DNA of 64,000 bases, taken from Asterella californica. Taxonomy: Eukaryota > Streptophyta > Marchantiopsida > Marchantiales > Aytoniaceae. Under the pieces are notes generated by a model. It did no database searches. It saw nothing but the letters and a program-made list of their open reading frames with translations, and was not told the origin of the DNA. Made by a program: the position numbers and the translations under genes. The DNA lies in NCBI GenBank assembly GCA_036924285.1, contig JAYKYS010000004.1:16958001-17022000 (forward strand), given 5' to 3'. This document shows positions 23,145-34,063 of this stretch, piece by piece (positions within the stretch are counted from its first letter, which is position 1; each line of letters begins with the position of its first letter).

Positions 23145-23374
23145 TGTTTAAGAACCAAACCAAGTGAATACTCTCCACTATGGAAGATACATTAGTAAAG
23201 GGATCAGTTGACTCATCATCTCTCAAGAGGGGGTTGTTATATACTCTAACCTATGGACAGAGGTTAGTCACTAGTCAGTTACTAGACATAGAGATGTGCC
23301 TATAGAGGTGACTATAGATGTGACTTATAGAGATGACTATAGATGTGACTATAGACTAGACATTATCTTTAACA
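23145..23374 (-). repeat. Copia 3' LTR
   Basis: In plus orientation it starts TGTTTAAGAACC and ends CTTTAACA, so the element-sense LTR is TGTTAAAG...CTTAAACA. It matches 25632-25850 closely but has an extra GACTATAGATGT unit. Confidence 0.93.
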
Positions 23375-24216
23375 CCCCCTCTTAATGTCAGTGGTACTGA
23401 ATATACACCAAGTTCAAGTCTCAATTTTTGAAACCTGTCTGAAGACAAAGGCTTGGTGAATATATCAGCAGTTTGATCATCAGTTGTTACCCATTGAGTA
23501 ACAACCTCTCCTGAAATTATTTTTTCTCTGATGAAGTGGACTTGCACTTCAATGTGCTTTGTTCTAGCATGATGCACTGGATTTTTCGCCAATGCTGTTG
23601 CACTCATGCTATCAGTCCAGATTACTGTTGGAGTGTCTTGGTTGACACCTACATCCTCCAACATCCATCTTAGCCAAATGGCCTCTCGTGCTGCATTACA
23701 CAGGTCACGATATTCTGCTTCAGAGGAGGATAAAGCAATAGTTGGTTGCTTTTTACACTGTCAAGTGATGGCACCTCCTCCCAGCATAAATGCGAATCCA
23801 GACATTGATTTACGATCTGTAGAATCACCTGCCCAATCTGCATCTGTAAATCCAACAAGTCCAAGTCGTAGATGCCATAATTGGCTCGTATCTGTTACAG
23901 CAGCTAGAACTGGAGCTACTAAAGATAAGGCTTGTAACTCATACAAGTGGCCAACCTTCAGCCCTGTAGCTACTACAGATCCTTGGTCAAGAATTGAACA
24001 TCCTTGAGCATCAAATGACAGTTGAAATCCGTTTGCAGCAAGTTTACCAACACTCAGAAGATTATGCACTGCACCAGGTACAAACCAGACACCTCCAATG
24101 ATTCTTATCTGTCCTGAAGGTAGCTTAATACGAATGTTACCTTCTCAATGGACTTGGTAGCACTTACCATCTCCTAGTCGAATCTCTGGTCCATTAAGAG
24201 GATGAAAGTCTTGAAA
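23362..24216 (-). pseudogene. Copia pol remnant: GAG-pre-integrase fused to RNase H
   Basis: After the gag-protease stop, the frame gives VWFVPGAVHNLLSVGKL and LWHLRLG of the GAG-pre-integrase domain. It then passes directly at ~23860 to LVGFTDADWAGD, ALSSSEAEYRDL and ADIFTKPL of RNase H. The integrase and reverse-transcriptase domains, normally between these, are deleted with no extra filler visible. An in-frame TGA at 23761-23763 replaces the Trp usual in ITW. The end lies just before the purine tract and LTR. Confidence 0.88.
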
Positions 24217-25185
24217 CTACTCCTTCTTTGAGGTGATATGATTTGATGCTCCAGAATCAATCCACCATTGTTGGTCATGTGTATCTGTATACATGACAAT
24301 GAAGAACAGCTTCTCTTCGTGATCAGTTGTCTGTACGAAGTTACCTCTGTTGTTTGTGTTGGAACGTTGATCAAATGTCTTCTTCGTGCACTCATAAGCA
24401 TAGTAACCACGTTTCTTACAGTAGTTGCAGTTCCCAGGTTTAGGTTTGTTGGAGTTGCCCTCTGAATCTCGTTTGTTGAATTTGCCTTTCTTGTTGTCCC
24501 AAAACTCCTTCTGTTTTGGTTGTGAGTCTTGAGGTCTACCACGTTTATGATCTCTCCTCTTGGAGAAGAAAGCTGAATCAGTTGTGGTAGTTGCTTGAGT
24601 TGACTTGGTTTCGATATTCATTGCTTCTTGCAAAGCTAGTGTTTGCAGTTCTTCAAATGAGACAGGCTCCTTGCGGACATCCACTGCTTTGACGAAGTGC
24701 TCATACGGTTCTGGTAAGCTTTGGAGCACTATAAGCACCAAGTCATCCTCATCTATACCTCCACCCAGATTCTTCAGTTGTTGTAGCAACCCTTTGACAA
24801 TATTGAAGTGCTCTTCGAGTGAGATGCCTGCAACCATCTGCAAAGTGTTTAACTTTCTGCGTAGCATTCTCTTCCTCCCTCGAGCAGCTCCTTCGTGCTT
24901 CTTGGTAAAAGTATCCCAAGCATCTTTAGAGGTTTTAGTCTCCAAGATATCCATAACTTCCGAGTCTTTTATGGTCATCTTGATGATAGCAAGTGCTTGT
25001 TGATCTCTTTTGTTCCAAGTTTTGACAGCAGCTGGTGAATCGATAGGTCTTTCTTCCTCACCCAACACTATGTCCCATAAGTCGTAGTTCTGAAAAATGG
25101 CTTGAACCTTGAAGCACCATATTGGATAGTTGGTGCTATCCAACTTATGATGATCATGAAGTAGGTTATCACTAACGTTAGCCAT
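24217..25185 (-). CDS. Copia gag and start of protease (non-functional element)
   Basis: The 322-residue frame begins MANVSDNLLHDHHKLDSTNY, typical of plant copia Gag (UBN2/DUF4219 type). It includes LPEPYEHFVKAV and a zinc-knuckle CNYCKKRGYYAYEC in which the expected His is Tyr. It ends with the aspartic-protease active site WWIDSGASNHIT. Gag would form particles and package the RNA. The frame stops soon after the active site. The Tyr in the knuckle and the downstream deletion argue against activity. Confidence 0.85.
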   Translation of the reverse strand: MANVSDNLLHDHHKLDSTNYPIWCFKVQAIFQNYDLWDIVLGEEERPIDSPAAVKTWNKRDQQALAIIKMTIKDSEVMDILETKTSKDAWDTFTKKHEGAARGRKRMLRRKLNTLQMVAGISLEEHFNIVKGLLQQLKNLGGGIDEDDLVLIVLQSLPEPYEHFVKAVDVRKEPVSFEELQTLALQEAMNIETKSTQATTTTDSAFFSKRRDHKRGRPQDSQPKQKEFWDNKKGKFNKRDSEGNSNKPKPGNCNYCKKRGYYAYECTKKTFDQRSNTNNRGNFVQTTDHEEKLFFIVMYTDTHDQQWWIDSGASNHITSKKE

Positions 25186-25631
25186 CGATCGAAAGTAAAG
25201 TAGGTGGGAAAAATCTGGAACTCCTCAAAGTGGTTGTGGAGGTGGAAGTAGTGTCTATATTGTAATCCTCTACAATCTCGTCCAGCCCGGGCAAAAATCT
25301 CAGAAACGCGAAAATCGATCGTTAAGACCTTCAAAAGTGCAGTCAAAGATCCATTGACCAAGGGTTCCCCAAAGTGTAACTTCCTTATACGAGGTCCGTT
25401 TGGGTCGAAAGTTGAACCGTTGGACCGGAGCCTTTTTAACCCCAAATCCACTCTCAGATTTGTCTAATTCGACCTCCTTCCCCTCCAAAAACGCAGTCAA
25501 AGGTAGTTTGACCAGAAATTTGCGTCTTCTTTCTCACTATTCAGTTGAAGGTGGTGTGCTCACTCTATGTCATTTTCACTCTCTGGTTCCTCATTCTCCT
25601 TGCTAATGCTCGTGCCTAAACTCTGATATCA

Positions 25632-25850
25632 TGTTTAAGAACCAAACCAAGTGAATACTCTCCACTATGGAAAATACATTAGTAAAGGGATCAGTCGACT
25701 CATCATCTCCCAAGAGGGGGGTTGTTATATACTCTAACCTATGGACAGAGGTTAGTCACTAGTCAGTTACTAGACATAAAGATGTGCCTATAGAGGTGAC
25801 TATAGATGTTACTTATAGAGATGACTATAGACTAGACATTATCTTTAACT
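25632..25850 (-). repeat. Copia 5' LTR
   Basis: Starts (plus orientation) TGTTTAAGAACC and ends CTTTAACT, so the terminal CA is changed to CT. It is followed inward, on the minus strand, by the TGATATCAGAG primer site. Confidence 0.9.
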
Positions 25851-28800
25851 TGGGGTCGACACATGTTAGTAAAGCCGCGAGATGACCTACTTATCTCTTA
25901 CACTAAAATATTCTTTGACAGCTAGGCTCCATGTTAGGTGGACCGATACATCCTGGAACACTTCAGTTTCAACACTCGAACGGCCTTTGCCGTTACCCCA
26001 TGTTTGTCCATTTTATCTCGTAGTTCAAGATCCGGAGTCATGCAGACCCATTAAAGCATATGAGGTTCAAGGATCGACAGAGACGGACGTACATTCCCTT
26101 CGGGACCAGATGTGCAAATGAGGTCAGCATCACAGAACGCTCGAACTCGATCGCAGAGGATGGAAGAAAATTTTGGAGGCTGCACAACTATAACTTCCAT
26201 GTGAAAGGAGCTAATCTACTTCTTTTAGTGTGACCCAGTGACGAAATCTTCTCCAGTTTCCTTTAGTTGGTATACACATCAACACGAGGGGTCTCGTAGT
26301 ATTGTTCTACTGAAGCTATCTTCAGTAGAACAATACTGAAGTTCACTCTTTGGCCGCCAGGTGAAGTGAGCTGTACTAGGAAGATAGCATTATCAAATCA
26401 TCTGGCGGTCGGGATCAGGTGCGAGCTTCTCTCTTCTGAGCATGGCGATATCCTGAGGATCAGCGGGAAGGCCCGGACTGTAAAGCTCATTATCGTCCAC
26501 CCCTGAAAGCGGATATGTTTTGTAACGTTTTCTCGGGAAGCATAAAAGGTCCCTCTCCCGCGTTTGATTTTTAACGCGGACGATGAGAAGAATTTTAGTG
26601 TATAAATTCCTGGAACTGTTCGATCGGTCTCTTGTACCAGATACTGGGCGGACACGATGATACCATAGGTGTACTTAATACTGCGCACAAATGAATTAGT
26701 TATTCATGCGCTGGAGGTTCAAAACTTGTCTAAAACCTTTTGCCGTTTATGCATTTTACTTGCAAAACTAGAAAAACAGGTTGTAATGGTTTGCTTAGAC
26801 AGAGCACGCTAACCCATCAGCTGAAGGAAAGGAATGTCTTCGTGACTGTGTGCCCCTGGCATGACAATCAGAGATCACCGTGAAGCCAATGGCTTTGGTC
26901 TGATCCCGCGTCCTCGATCATGAAAATTTTCCCAACTATGCCGATTCTGGAAGAACGGTGTGCGCGATAAACGTACCCGCTGAAGTTGATGCTGAAAGCT
27001 TCTCGCCCTTAGTGTTGTGAACTCACAAAAGGGAGAAAATTTGTAGCGGATCGATACACATGCGAGAAGCTGCCTTGGTCGAGAATGATGTCCAATCAGC
27101 TGGGAATAGCTTACAAGCTGTATCCGTGATATTCTCACGCCCACAATGGACAGCAGGGAAGGAGGACAAGGCATTCGGATTCCCACCACTCACAGCTCAT
27201 AAAAGTGGCAATGCACAAGCTCCCCATCACTGGCTGTCATTGGTAGTGAAATGCAAAAGCATGTACCAGGTCAACCAGAACCAAGTAACAGAGGTAAGCC
27301 TATACCTCCTCAATCGACTTGCTCACACTGCGATATGATCGTGCTGCGCAGTAATCCTCAGAAGAGGAACATGCTATACCTTGTTGAGGATCCAAGTCAG
27401 AGGAAGCGAGAGTTGCAGCACTGCGATGGCATGATGAGAATCTCTACCACAGACCGACTACATCCATGATCAGAAACTTGCTGCTCACCAATGGCGGAAA
27501 AGTGCCACAGAGAATGCCAGGTGGTCAAGTTCTGTGAATGCGTACTCTAGTCTCCACAAATTCCGAACATGGCGCAGAAAGGTTAGCAGAGCACCAAGGT
27601 TTGGTAGCAGTAGCAACAGTGAGAAAGGCTTAGAAATCTGACAAGATCCACATAAGTAAAAGTACGACCTTTGGAGACCAAAGAAGCAGCTATGGCTACT
27701 TCGACAGAGATATACCGGCTAACACCGCTATAGATAACATTAGTGTCAAGAAGAAGATTAATTTCAAAACTTCAAGTCAGTCACGAATCAAGTAGTATCT
27801 CCAGCAAGATGCAAAAGAATCCTGCCCAAAAGATTTCCTAACTATTTAGTGGCGTCTACATTTTCAACCATAAAACGATTGGCCCGCTAAGTCCGGTGTT
27901 CTTCATCGAGGGGTTCGGTCCATCAGTAGACAACGGTTTCAAGGTATTTCTGTAAGAATTACAGCCTCGAGTGCAGCATTTGACTCTCAAATCAACGCAG
28001 AGATGAGTTCGATGAAGCCAGGTGAGCGAAGAAAACCTAAACCCTTTGAGTCCAAACTCCCACCCAGAGAGAGCATTTTCTGTAATTCATCTGGAAAACT
28101 AGACCCCGATGCACGCCTCGGTTCATCGGAGTGTACCTTCAACTGTTTCGACTGAGGCAGAACATAAACTAGCTCAAGCTCGAAGAAATGCTGCACTCAC
28201 AGGTATAATCATCCATTCATGTTTCTCAAAGTTCCGTCGTCCAGAAAGACGTTAAAACCACGAATGTACAGCATCAGATTCTATCTTCTGGTTTCTAGCA
28301 GAGGGATTCTGTGGACATGACTCGTATGGACAACGTGTGGCTGGATGTGGTCAGCGAGTTCTTGGAGCAGATGAAGACGGTACCTAATTCGAGGGTACGT
28401 CCTTGGTATGCTCTCTGTGAACGCGTGGCAGAACTCCTAGAGAGGACGGCACTTCCACCAAGATGGCCCAGGCGAAAGTCTCGTTAGCTCTCTCGATGCA
28501 GTGTTCTTGACGGTTTTCTCCATGGCCTTTTACAACCAAGACTTGAAGGAAATGCGGCTTCCCAATTTTCGTAGATTTGAAGAGAAATTGCTACACACCC
28601 GTCACTAGGTACTAAAATGAAACCCTAGTGTCCAATGACTGGTGGCCGTTCGAGAATCAAATTCTTCTCTCTTGGATCGCGCAGGTGTGGAATCAGGTTT
28701 ATGAGCATCAGTCACATCACCGTTTCAACACTCATACAAGCAGCGCCGTCAACGCCATGGAGTCGTATCTACACCCGCGCGCCGGATTCCTGTCTGGCGT

Positions 28801-29248
28801 TTCTTTCCTAGAGTATAATCATCTCTTACATCGTGCCGTCTGCAATCGGAACACACCATGCCCGCATCAAGATCTCAGCCTCCACAGGCGCCAGGAAGAC
28901 TGACTTCAGCTTGAGCTAGGTAGAAGTGCCTCGGGGAAAGCACACACGTCTGCAGCTATTGTGCATTGGACTTGTTGATGGGTGGGAAGAATTAGGGTAA
29001 TACTCTTCCGGAGGAGGAAAACGCGGACCCCTGTAGTCGACAGAGACCTTTGCTACCGGCCAGAGAGCTTCGGGATTAGATTCAAAGCAGTGTAGACAAG
29101 CGTGTGTGGTATCAGGCTCGAGCAGTTCACCTTCTTCAAAGCTACTCTTCACCTTCTTGAGCTGAAAATCGACGATGAAGAAGATCATGTTTTTCCGGAA
29201 TCTCTCCTCGTTTCAGATGATGACGACGCGCATAAACTCCTATATTCT
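25851..29248. other. Stretch without recognisable genes
   Basis: GC content is moderate and short frames occur on both strands, but no domain was recognised. A perfect hairpin lies at 26298-26337. A 53-codon plus-strand frame at 28326-28487 looks protein-like (WLDVVSEFLEQMK, RVAELLERTAL) and could be an exon or gene remnant, but it has no known match. Confidence 0.45.
26298..26337. repeat. Perfect 18-bp hairpin with 4-base loop
   Basis: AGTATTGTTCTACTGAAG at 26298-26315 is the exact reverse complement of 26320-26337, with loop CTAT. The sequence is not coding. Confidence 0.95.
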
Positions 29249-29337
29249 GTCTGTCAATCATGGACGACCTGATCAACACCGAAAAAACGGAAGGATCCAA
29301 TCATCGGTGTGGATCAGGCCGTCCGTGATGGACAGAC
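29249..29337. repeat. Long imperfect foldback (32-bp arms, 25-base loop)
   Basis: Arm 29249-29280 and arm 29306-29337 are complementary at 28 of 32 positions, starting GTCTGTC and ending GACAGAC. The size and scattered mismatches resemble a plant miRNA precursor or the termini of a tiny foldback element. No direct repeats flank it. Confidence 0.85.
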
Positions 29338-29811
29338 AAGACTCGACGAGTCTCGTGGAACGAGCAACGATGTTTTGGTCGTCTCCGGCCTATGTGTTCG
29401 TGTTCCGGAGACAACAAAGCCATCGCTGCCGGCTGCTCTATTCGACGGTTGTGTTCAAAGCTCGTGCAGTCTCAAGAGTCTAAGCGGAAGAAGTGGACGA
29501 CTGGACGACTGGTGCACGACACAAGTTGACACGATTCGCTGATGGATATTAAGCCGGCTTTACGCATGAAAGTGCAAGTTCCAATTCTCCTTACACCCCT
29601 GTATGCGTACAAGTATTTGAGGTTGCTGTAGATGTTTTACAACAAGAACTTCATTTTACTCATTTTCACTTTATCATACGATGTCCTGACCAAGTCAAGT
29701 TCTATCACTCGAACTAAGTTTCATTTACGAAAAGTAATTTACTTTTATTTCATAACTCGTACCAAACACGTATCTTGCCCCGGTGAAACTTAGGAAGAGC
29801 AACGCGAGGCA
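29338..29811. other. Non-coding stretch, nothing recognised
   Basis: Contains no motif that could be assigned; it becomes AT-rich after about 29600. Confidence 0.5.
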
Positions 29812-29945
29812 GTGAATAGTCAACGGATGGAAAGACCTCATCAAGCCATACAAAGGAAAGAGGGACCCGAAGTACCAAGCAATCAATGTCTCGAAGGAAG
29901 GAAGAACATTAGAGCTAAGTATCACTACATGTAGTTTTAAAGTCC
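29812..29945. repeat. Dispersed repeat, copy 2
   Basis: A diverged copy of 14035-14170: CAACGGATGG-AAGAC, CATCAAGCC, GGGACCCGAAG, CCAAGCAA and AGAGCTAAG appear in the same order and orientation. Confidence 0.75.
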
Positions 29946-31057
29946 GCTATCATTTTTAAAATATCACACAGTGATAAATCAACACTCCTACATTCAACAA
30001 GTGCACAAAAAGTAACATCACTTATTGCAATTGCTCTCAGTGGACCGTGTGGACCGTGCCCGCTAAAACTCTCTATAGAGTAACGGAAATTCACTGTCTA
30101 AACAACATAGTGTAAAAAGAAAGAGAAAGTGACATCTCTAATGTCTCTCATGATAAGCTCTGACACAATCTCGAATAAAAACGTCAAACTCTGAGATTGA
30201 TAATCCATATATCTCCAAGGCTAGAGAGATGAAGCGATGTCCCTCCTGCATACCTCTATACTTAATCACATTCGCTATCAAGTATAGATAGCGAATGTGA
30301 TCATCTATACCGCCACCGAGGCTCATGTCAGATATGTGACAACCACATCTCTCATTGAGACATGATCCTCTCTCATCATGTACAAGTAAGCTCTCAATGA
30401 TCCTCTCGTCTGAAAGACATATCATTACTCCACTTTATGTAACAGCTCTTCCGTGCTATAACAACCACAATGACTCTGATGGCATCATGAGTAGCTATCG
30501 CTTTCCACCATAAAGACAACGAGCAAGATGTCGACTCGAGATGTCGAATGAGACATCACACTCGCATGTAGATAGTGCCAAAGCAACATGCTAAATATCC
30601 TAAGTATAGTGTCAGGAACCGTAAATACCCAATCAGCAATAGTACGCTAGAGTCCAGCTTGATTTTCTCATCTTCAGAACCTCATAACTTCACCACTAGA
30701 CGTCCAAATGAAATAGATGAAGTGTCCACAGAAAGCTGACAACGAGCTCTACCAGTTCATGTAATGAAACTGAAGATCTAGGAAAAGATCAATCGGTCTA
30801 CCATCTGATACAATGCTAGATGCGGGCATGGCTGCTGGGATTGAGTAGTTGGAGCGAAGGATAGCTAGTATGGCTATGGCTCAGCAGAAATCTAGTCAGA
30901 GAACAAAGACTTCCAGGTCGTATGGAGGAGAAGGAGTTGACTTCGACTTCATGGCTGGTGTGATGTAGATTGAGACATCTGTGATAGTGACTCGAGATGC
31001 AATACGTAGGCGTTGAGTACCACGTCTATGATTCCTAAATGATCTACTGATGATGCA
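29946..31057. other. Stretch without recognisable genes, one hairpin
   Basis: A minus-strand 95-codon frame (30425-30138) overlaps the hairpin at 30265-30301 and has no recognisable motif. The last part probably belongs to the gypsy remnant that becomes readable at 31058. Confidence 0.45.
30265..30301. repeat. Perfect 15-bp hairpin with 7-base loop
   Basis: ATCACATTCGCTATC at 30265-30279 is the exact reverse complement of 30287-30301. The loop AAGTATA can itself pair with the TATACTT just outside the left arm, giving alternative folds. Confidence 0.93.
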
Positions 31058-31700
31058 GTGGAGTTGGATGCATCGACATCCAAGAGTGGGAGTGATGCGA
31101 GTCAACCCTCAACGTCTGTGGATGCGACGTCAAACTCGATGTTGGGGACGGTTACAATAATTCTACGAACACCATTATTTTTAGCCATAGATATGAAGAC
31201 ATTGGGAGTGTTCCAATTGGCGGTGATGCTCAGAGTGAGCGAGGATGTAGTTATCTCTAGTGCTGAGGTGGTTCAGCAAGAGACGATAGATGCGTCCATG
31301 GAGTCGAATCAAGACGGCTACCAGTGGTACTTGACAAGTAATGATTGCAGGTTGGATGAATTATCAACTAGACCAGCGATTGATTGTGCTGGTTTGGCAC
31401 CAAGTGTGGTGTTGTTGGACAAGAAAAGTGATATATTTTGTTTGGTGGCACCTTCAGGGAAGATGTATCGACCGCAGAAAGTCTTGTTAGACTCTAGAGC
31501 ACAGCCGTTGATGTTGAGGAAGGCGACGTGCATTGGTTTAGGTCTGAGGAAGTCCAAGGTGGAGAGATGTCCATTCCAGCTACAGACATCTCTAAGGGAT
31601 CAAGAGGATACAACTCTACATATGACACGTGAGATGTTGACAGCGAGAGTTCGATCAGATCATCCACATATGACTCTATGATGAGGACTGTAACGACCTA
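31058..31700 (+). pseudogene. Ty3/gypsy aspartic-protease fragment
   Basis: The 207-codon frame ends with a retropepsin-like block: FCLVAPSGKMYRPQKVLLDS, RAQPLML, GLGLRKSKVERCPFQLQTSL, and then the MTREML and VRSDH region. The catalytic motif DSGA has become DSRA. A frame slip near 31670 leads into DSMMRTVTT, which continues the same domain for a few residues before the LTR at ~31701. It appears to be part of an older gypsy element cut by element E. No RT or integrase follows. The assignment rests on motif order and is moderately sure. Confidence 0.6.
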
Positions 31701-32577
31701 TGTTACACATAGAAAGTTTGTCTATTAGTAAGGTGTTTAGTTATAGTTAAGTGTGGAGAATGTTTATTTGTTGCCCAAGTACTTTAAGGAGATATCAAGT
31801 TAGTCATGACTAGCTAACATTAGTTATGGTTAAACTTAGCTGTACTTTTGAGCAGAAATCAGATATTTGCTAAAGAGTGAGCACTACTATCTTGTCATCT
31901 TGTCTAAAAGGTAGAAAGGAGGTGGAAAATATCCCTTATCTCCTTTTTGACTTGATATTAGTGGTTGGATTAAAGTTGTGGACTTTGTGAGCATTAAAAA
32001 CAAGAAGAGATTTCACATGTCTCCTTTTTAGTGGGTCCTAGTGTAGAGGGGGGTGAAAATTTGAGATTCTTTGAGAATATTTCAGAATCCTTCTAGAAGT
32101 TGTTGACTTTGAAGGAATAAGCCCATGTGAAAAGGTAAGAAGCCTATGTGATTAATGCTTTTACCTTAAGTAATATCTTAATAAAACCCGGTAAAAATAG
32201 TTAAGACTGAGTTACCTGAGGGTCCCAAAGTAAAAACCTAGAATGTATAAATAGAGAAATAGAGAAGAGCTCTTCATCCTTGTTTTCACATCGTCGTAAT
32301 GACAACTTGAGTAATATAGAGAGTGTGTGATATTTTAGCATGTTGAGAACTTGAGAGACGTCATTAGAATGGAGGATTTTAGTTGATGAGTTTATGGGTG
32401 TATAAATGAGTGAACTTAGCATTTTTCTCTTCAAGTTCATGGTGTGCTTCCATGAAAGCCATCAGAGGTAACCTCTGAGTGAGAGACAAGCCCGACATGT
32501 TGTACATTCATCGAAGACGATCGTGGAGGTTGAGATATCGGGGGGTAGTTGATTGATAAGACCGCGGAGGGTTTACA
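31701..32577 (+). repeat. LTR of element E
   Basis: Starts TGTTACACATAG (a TG start at 31689 is also possible) and ends GTTTACA just before the primer site. It contains TATAAATA at 32246-32253. No second copy was seen in the window. Confidence 0.6.
32246..32253 (+). promoter_or_regulatory. TATA box of the E LTR
   Basis: TATAAATA lies ~330 bases before the LTR end, a normal place for an LTR promoter whose R and U5 regions follow. Confidence 0.55.
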
Positions 32578-32581
32578 TTTT

Positions 32582-32599
32582 TGGTTCTGTTGCCGGGAC
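32582..32599 (+). promoter_or_regulatory. Primer-binding site of E, tRNA-Asp-like
   Basis: TGGTTCTGTTGCCGGGAC begins five bases after the LTR end. It resembles TGGCGCCGTTGCCGGGGA, the tRNA-Asp site used by many plant Athila/Tat-type gypsy elements, with about four differences. Confidence 0.6.
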
Positions 32600-33572
32600 C
32601 TCACTTGAAAGGATCGTTGAAAGATGTTTAGAGTTCAATTCTATATTCGACAAAGAGAGATCATGAGAGAGCACATGGAGAGAATGTTGAGAGGAGAGAG
32701 AGCTAACGCGATGTTAGCAACATTAGAACCTTTCGTGTATCTCGTAGTGATCTATGACTTATTCGAGGTTATTCTTTACATCTTGTTCACTTAGAAAGAG
32801 TTTGAGGAGAGTTGAAATGGGATGAAACAAGAGTTGTAGAGAAAAGAAGAGAGAGAAGTTATTAGAGGAGAAAAATTTTAGAGTTTAAGAATTCAACTCT
32901 CTGGAAAATTTGTATAGTAGCTGTCAGATTTTCTGTGTTTTTTATTTTCCTGTGAAACTTTCCAGTATTCTAGGTTGGCTGATAACCTATCTACGACAAA
33001 AGAAATCATAGGAAAAGGTGGTCTAGAGAGAGAGCAATGAATTTTCAAATTTGAGGGAGTTTATTCACGAAAATTGAGGAATTCTGCTCTCTGGAAAATT
33101 TTTACAGTCATTGTCAGATTTTCTGTGAATTTTATTTTCCTGTGAAAGTTTCCAGTATCTCAGCTTGGCTGATAAGCTATAGAGGAAACAAAAATCATGA
33201 GAAGATGAGGTCTGAAGAGGGAGAAAGAAATTTTCAAAGTGGAGGGGGTTGACAACCATGAGGGAAGTAAAAATATACAAATTTCAGTTTTCTGAAAATT
33301 TGTACAGGTCATCACCATCTCTTCTGATTAGAGAAATTTCTGTTGAAACTTCATGAGTTAGTAGCTTGGAGGTTAAGCTACTAGAGATCACAAAAATCTT
33401 GGAGAGATCTCTTATCGACTAAGAGATATACGTTTCGGCATACAAGGAGGTCTTGAAGATACTTCATGAAGAATTCAGTTCGAGTGTCGAGGTTGAAGAA
33501 GAGACGTTTGGGAGTTAGAACGGAGACGGAAAAGCCAAAGTTAAATATAGAGGAGTTGCGAACACGCATCTA
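32600..33572 (+). other. Leader or internal region of E
   Basis: AT-rich with an internal duplication: GAATTC(A/T)(A/G)CTCTCTGGAAAATTT-like and TCCTGTGAAA(C/G)TTTCCAGTAT stretches near 32888-33000 repeat near 33070-33180. No long open frame. Confidence 0.5.
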
Positions 33573-33890
33573 TTGCAGTTGAGTGCCTTTTTTGCTCTAT
33601 ATCAAGAAGCTTCTACGAGCATCGGCGCAGATGCGAAAAAGATTGAGTTCAAAGTATCATTCACTGTGGAGGCCACGAATGCTCCTAACGAAATAGAGTG
33701 TGATCTTTACAAGAGTGACTTTAAGATGTCTGCTAGGATCAATATAGACGATGGTCATGAGGATATTATCTTAGTCAGAGATAAGATCACCTCTCTCGCA
33801 GAAGAGAAGACGACATGGAAGGCAATGCGAGAAGTCGCGGAAGTACAAGCTGCAGCAGAGAAGACGCAACGAGAAGAAGCAGAATCTTGA
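33573..33890 (+). pseudogene. Element E coiled-coil ORF remnant
   Basis: The 105-codon frame ends with RDKITSLAEEKTTWKAMREV and AAAEKTQREEAE. The corresponding part of the F ORF reads REKITALAEEQTTWKMQREA and AAVEKTQREAAE, so the two are homologous. After the stop at 33888-33890 the frame still resembles F for a few residues (AKGLMTQTV beside AQKMLAQSV). The function is unknown; a Gag-like structural protein is a guess. Confidence 0.65.
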
Positions 33891-34063
33891 GCAAAGGGAC
33901 TTATGACGCAGACGGTGCCACTTCTCCAAGTCAGCAAGTCGTGTATATGTAGCAAATCCAATCCTAGAAAATCTCACAACTCTTGTATAAAAAGCACTTT
34001 CTTTCTCTAGAGAGAGTACCTTCTCCAGTGTACCACTATGTCCTCGCTCTATAGCAGTACTTG
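33891..34063. other. Junction between elements E and D
   Basis: A short segment between the E ORF remnant and the truncated protease end of D. It contains TATAAAAAG near 33987 but no gene. No exact breakpoint could be fixed. Confidence 0.4.

Larger units (their letters stand above)
23145..25850 (-). mobile_element. Ty1/copia LTR retrotransposon, internally deleted
   Basis: Two ~220-230-bp LTRs flank a 2.26-kb minus-strand interior holding gag, protease, the GAG-pre-integrase region and RNase H. Integrase core and reverse transcriptase are missing. The primer-binding site just inside the right LTR reads TGATATCAGAGT, one change from the plant initiator-Met site TGGTATCAGAG. A purine tract AAGAGGGGG lies next to the left LTR. 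Clear target duplications were not found (left flank CAAAC, right flank after 25850 TGGGG). It must be non-autonomous. Confidence 0.92.
31701..33890 (+). mobile_element. 5' part of LTR retroelement E
   Basis: An ~877-bp LTR with a TATA box is followed by a tRNA-Asp-like primer site and, about 1 kb on, a coiled-coil ORF remnant. That remnant is related to the large ORF of element F at 56.4-58.8 kb. No polymerase genes and no 3' LTR were found before element D begins near 34060, so E is truncated or RT-less. Confidence 0.6.

Noticed and set aside
28326..28487. A 53-codon protein-like frame (WLDVVSEFLEQMK).
   Set aside because: It is too short and matches nothing known; mentioned only in the description of the surrounding stretch.
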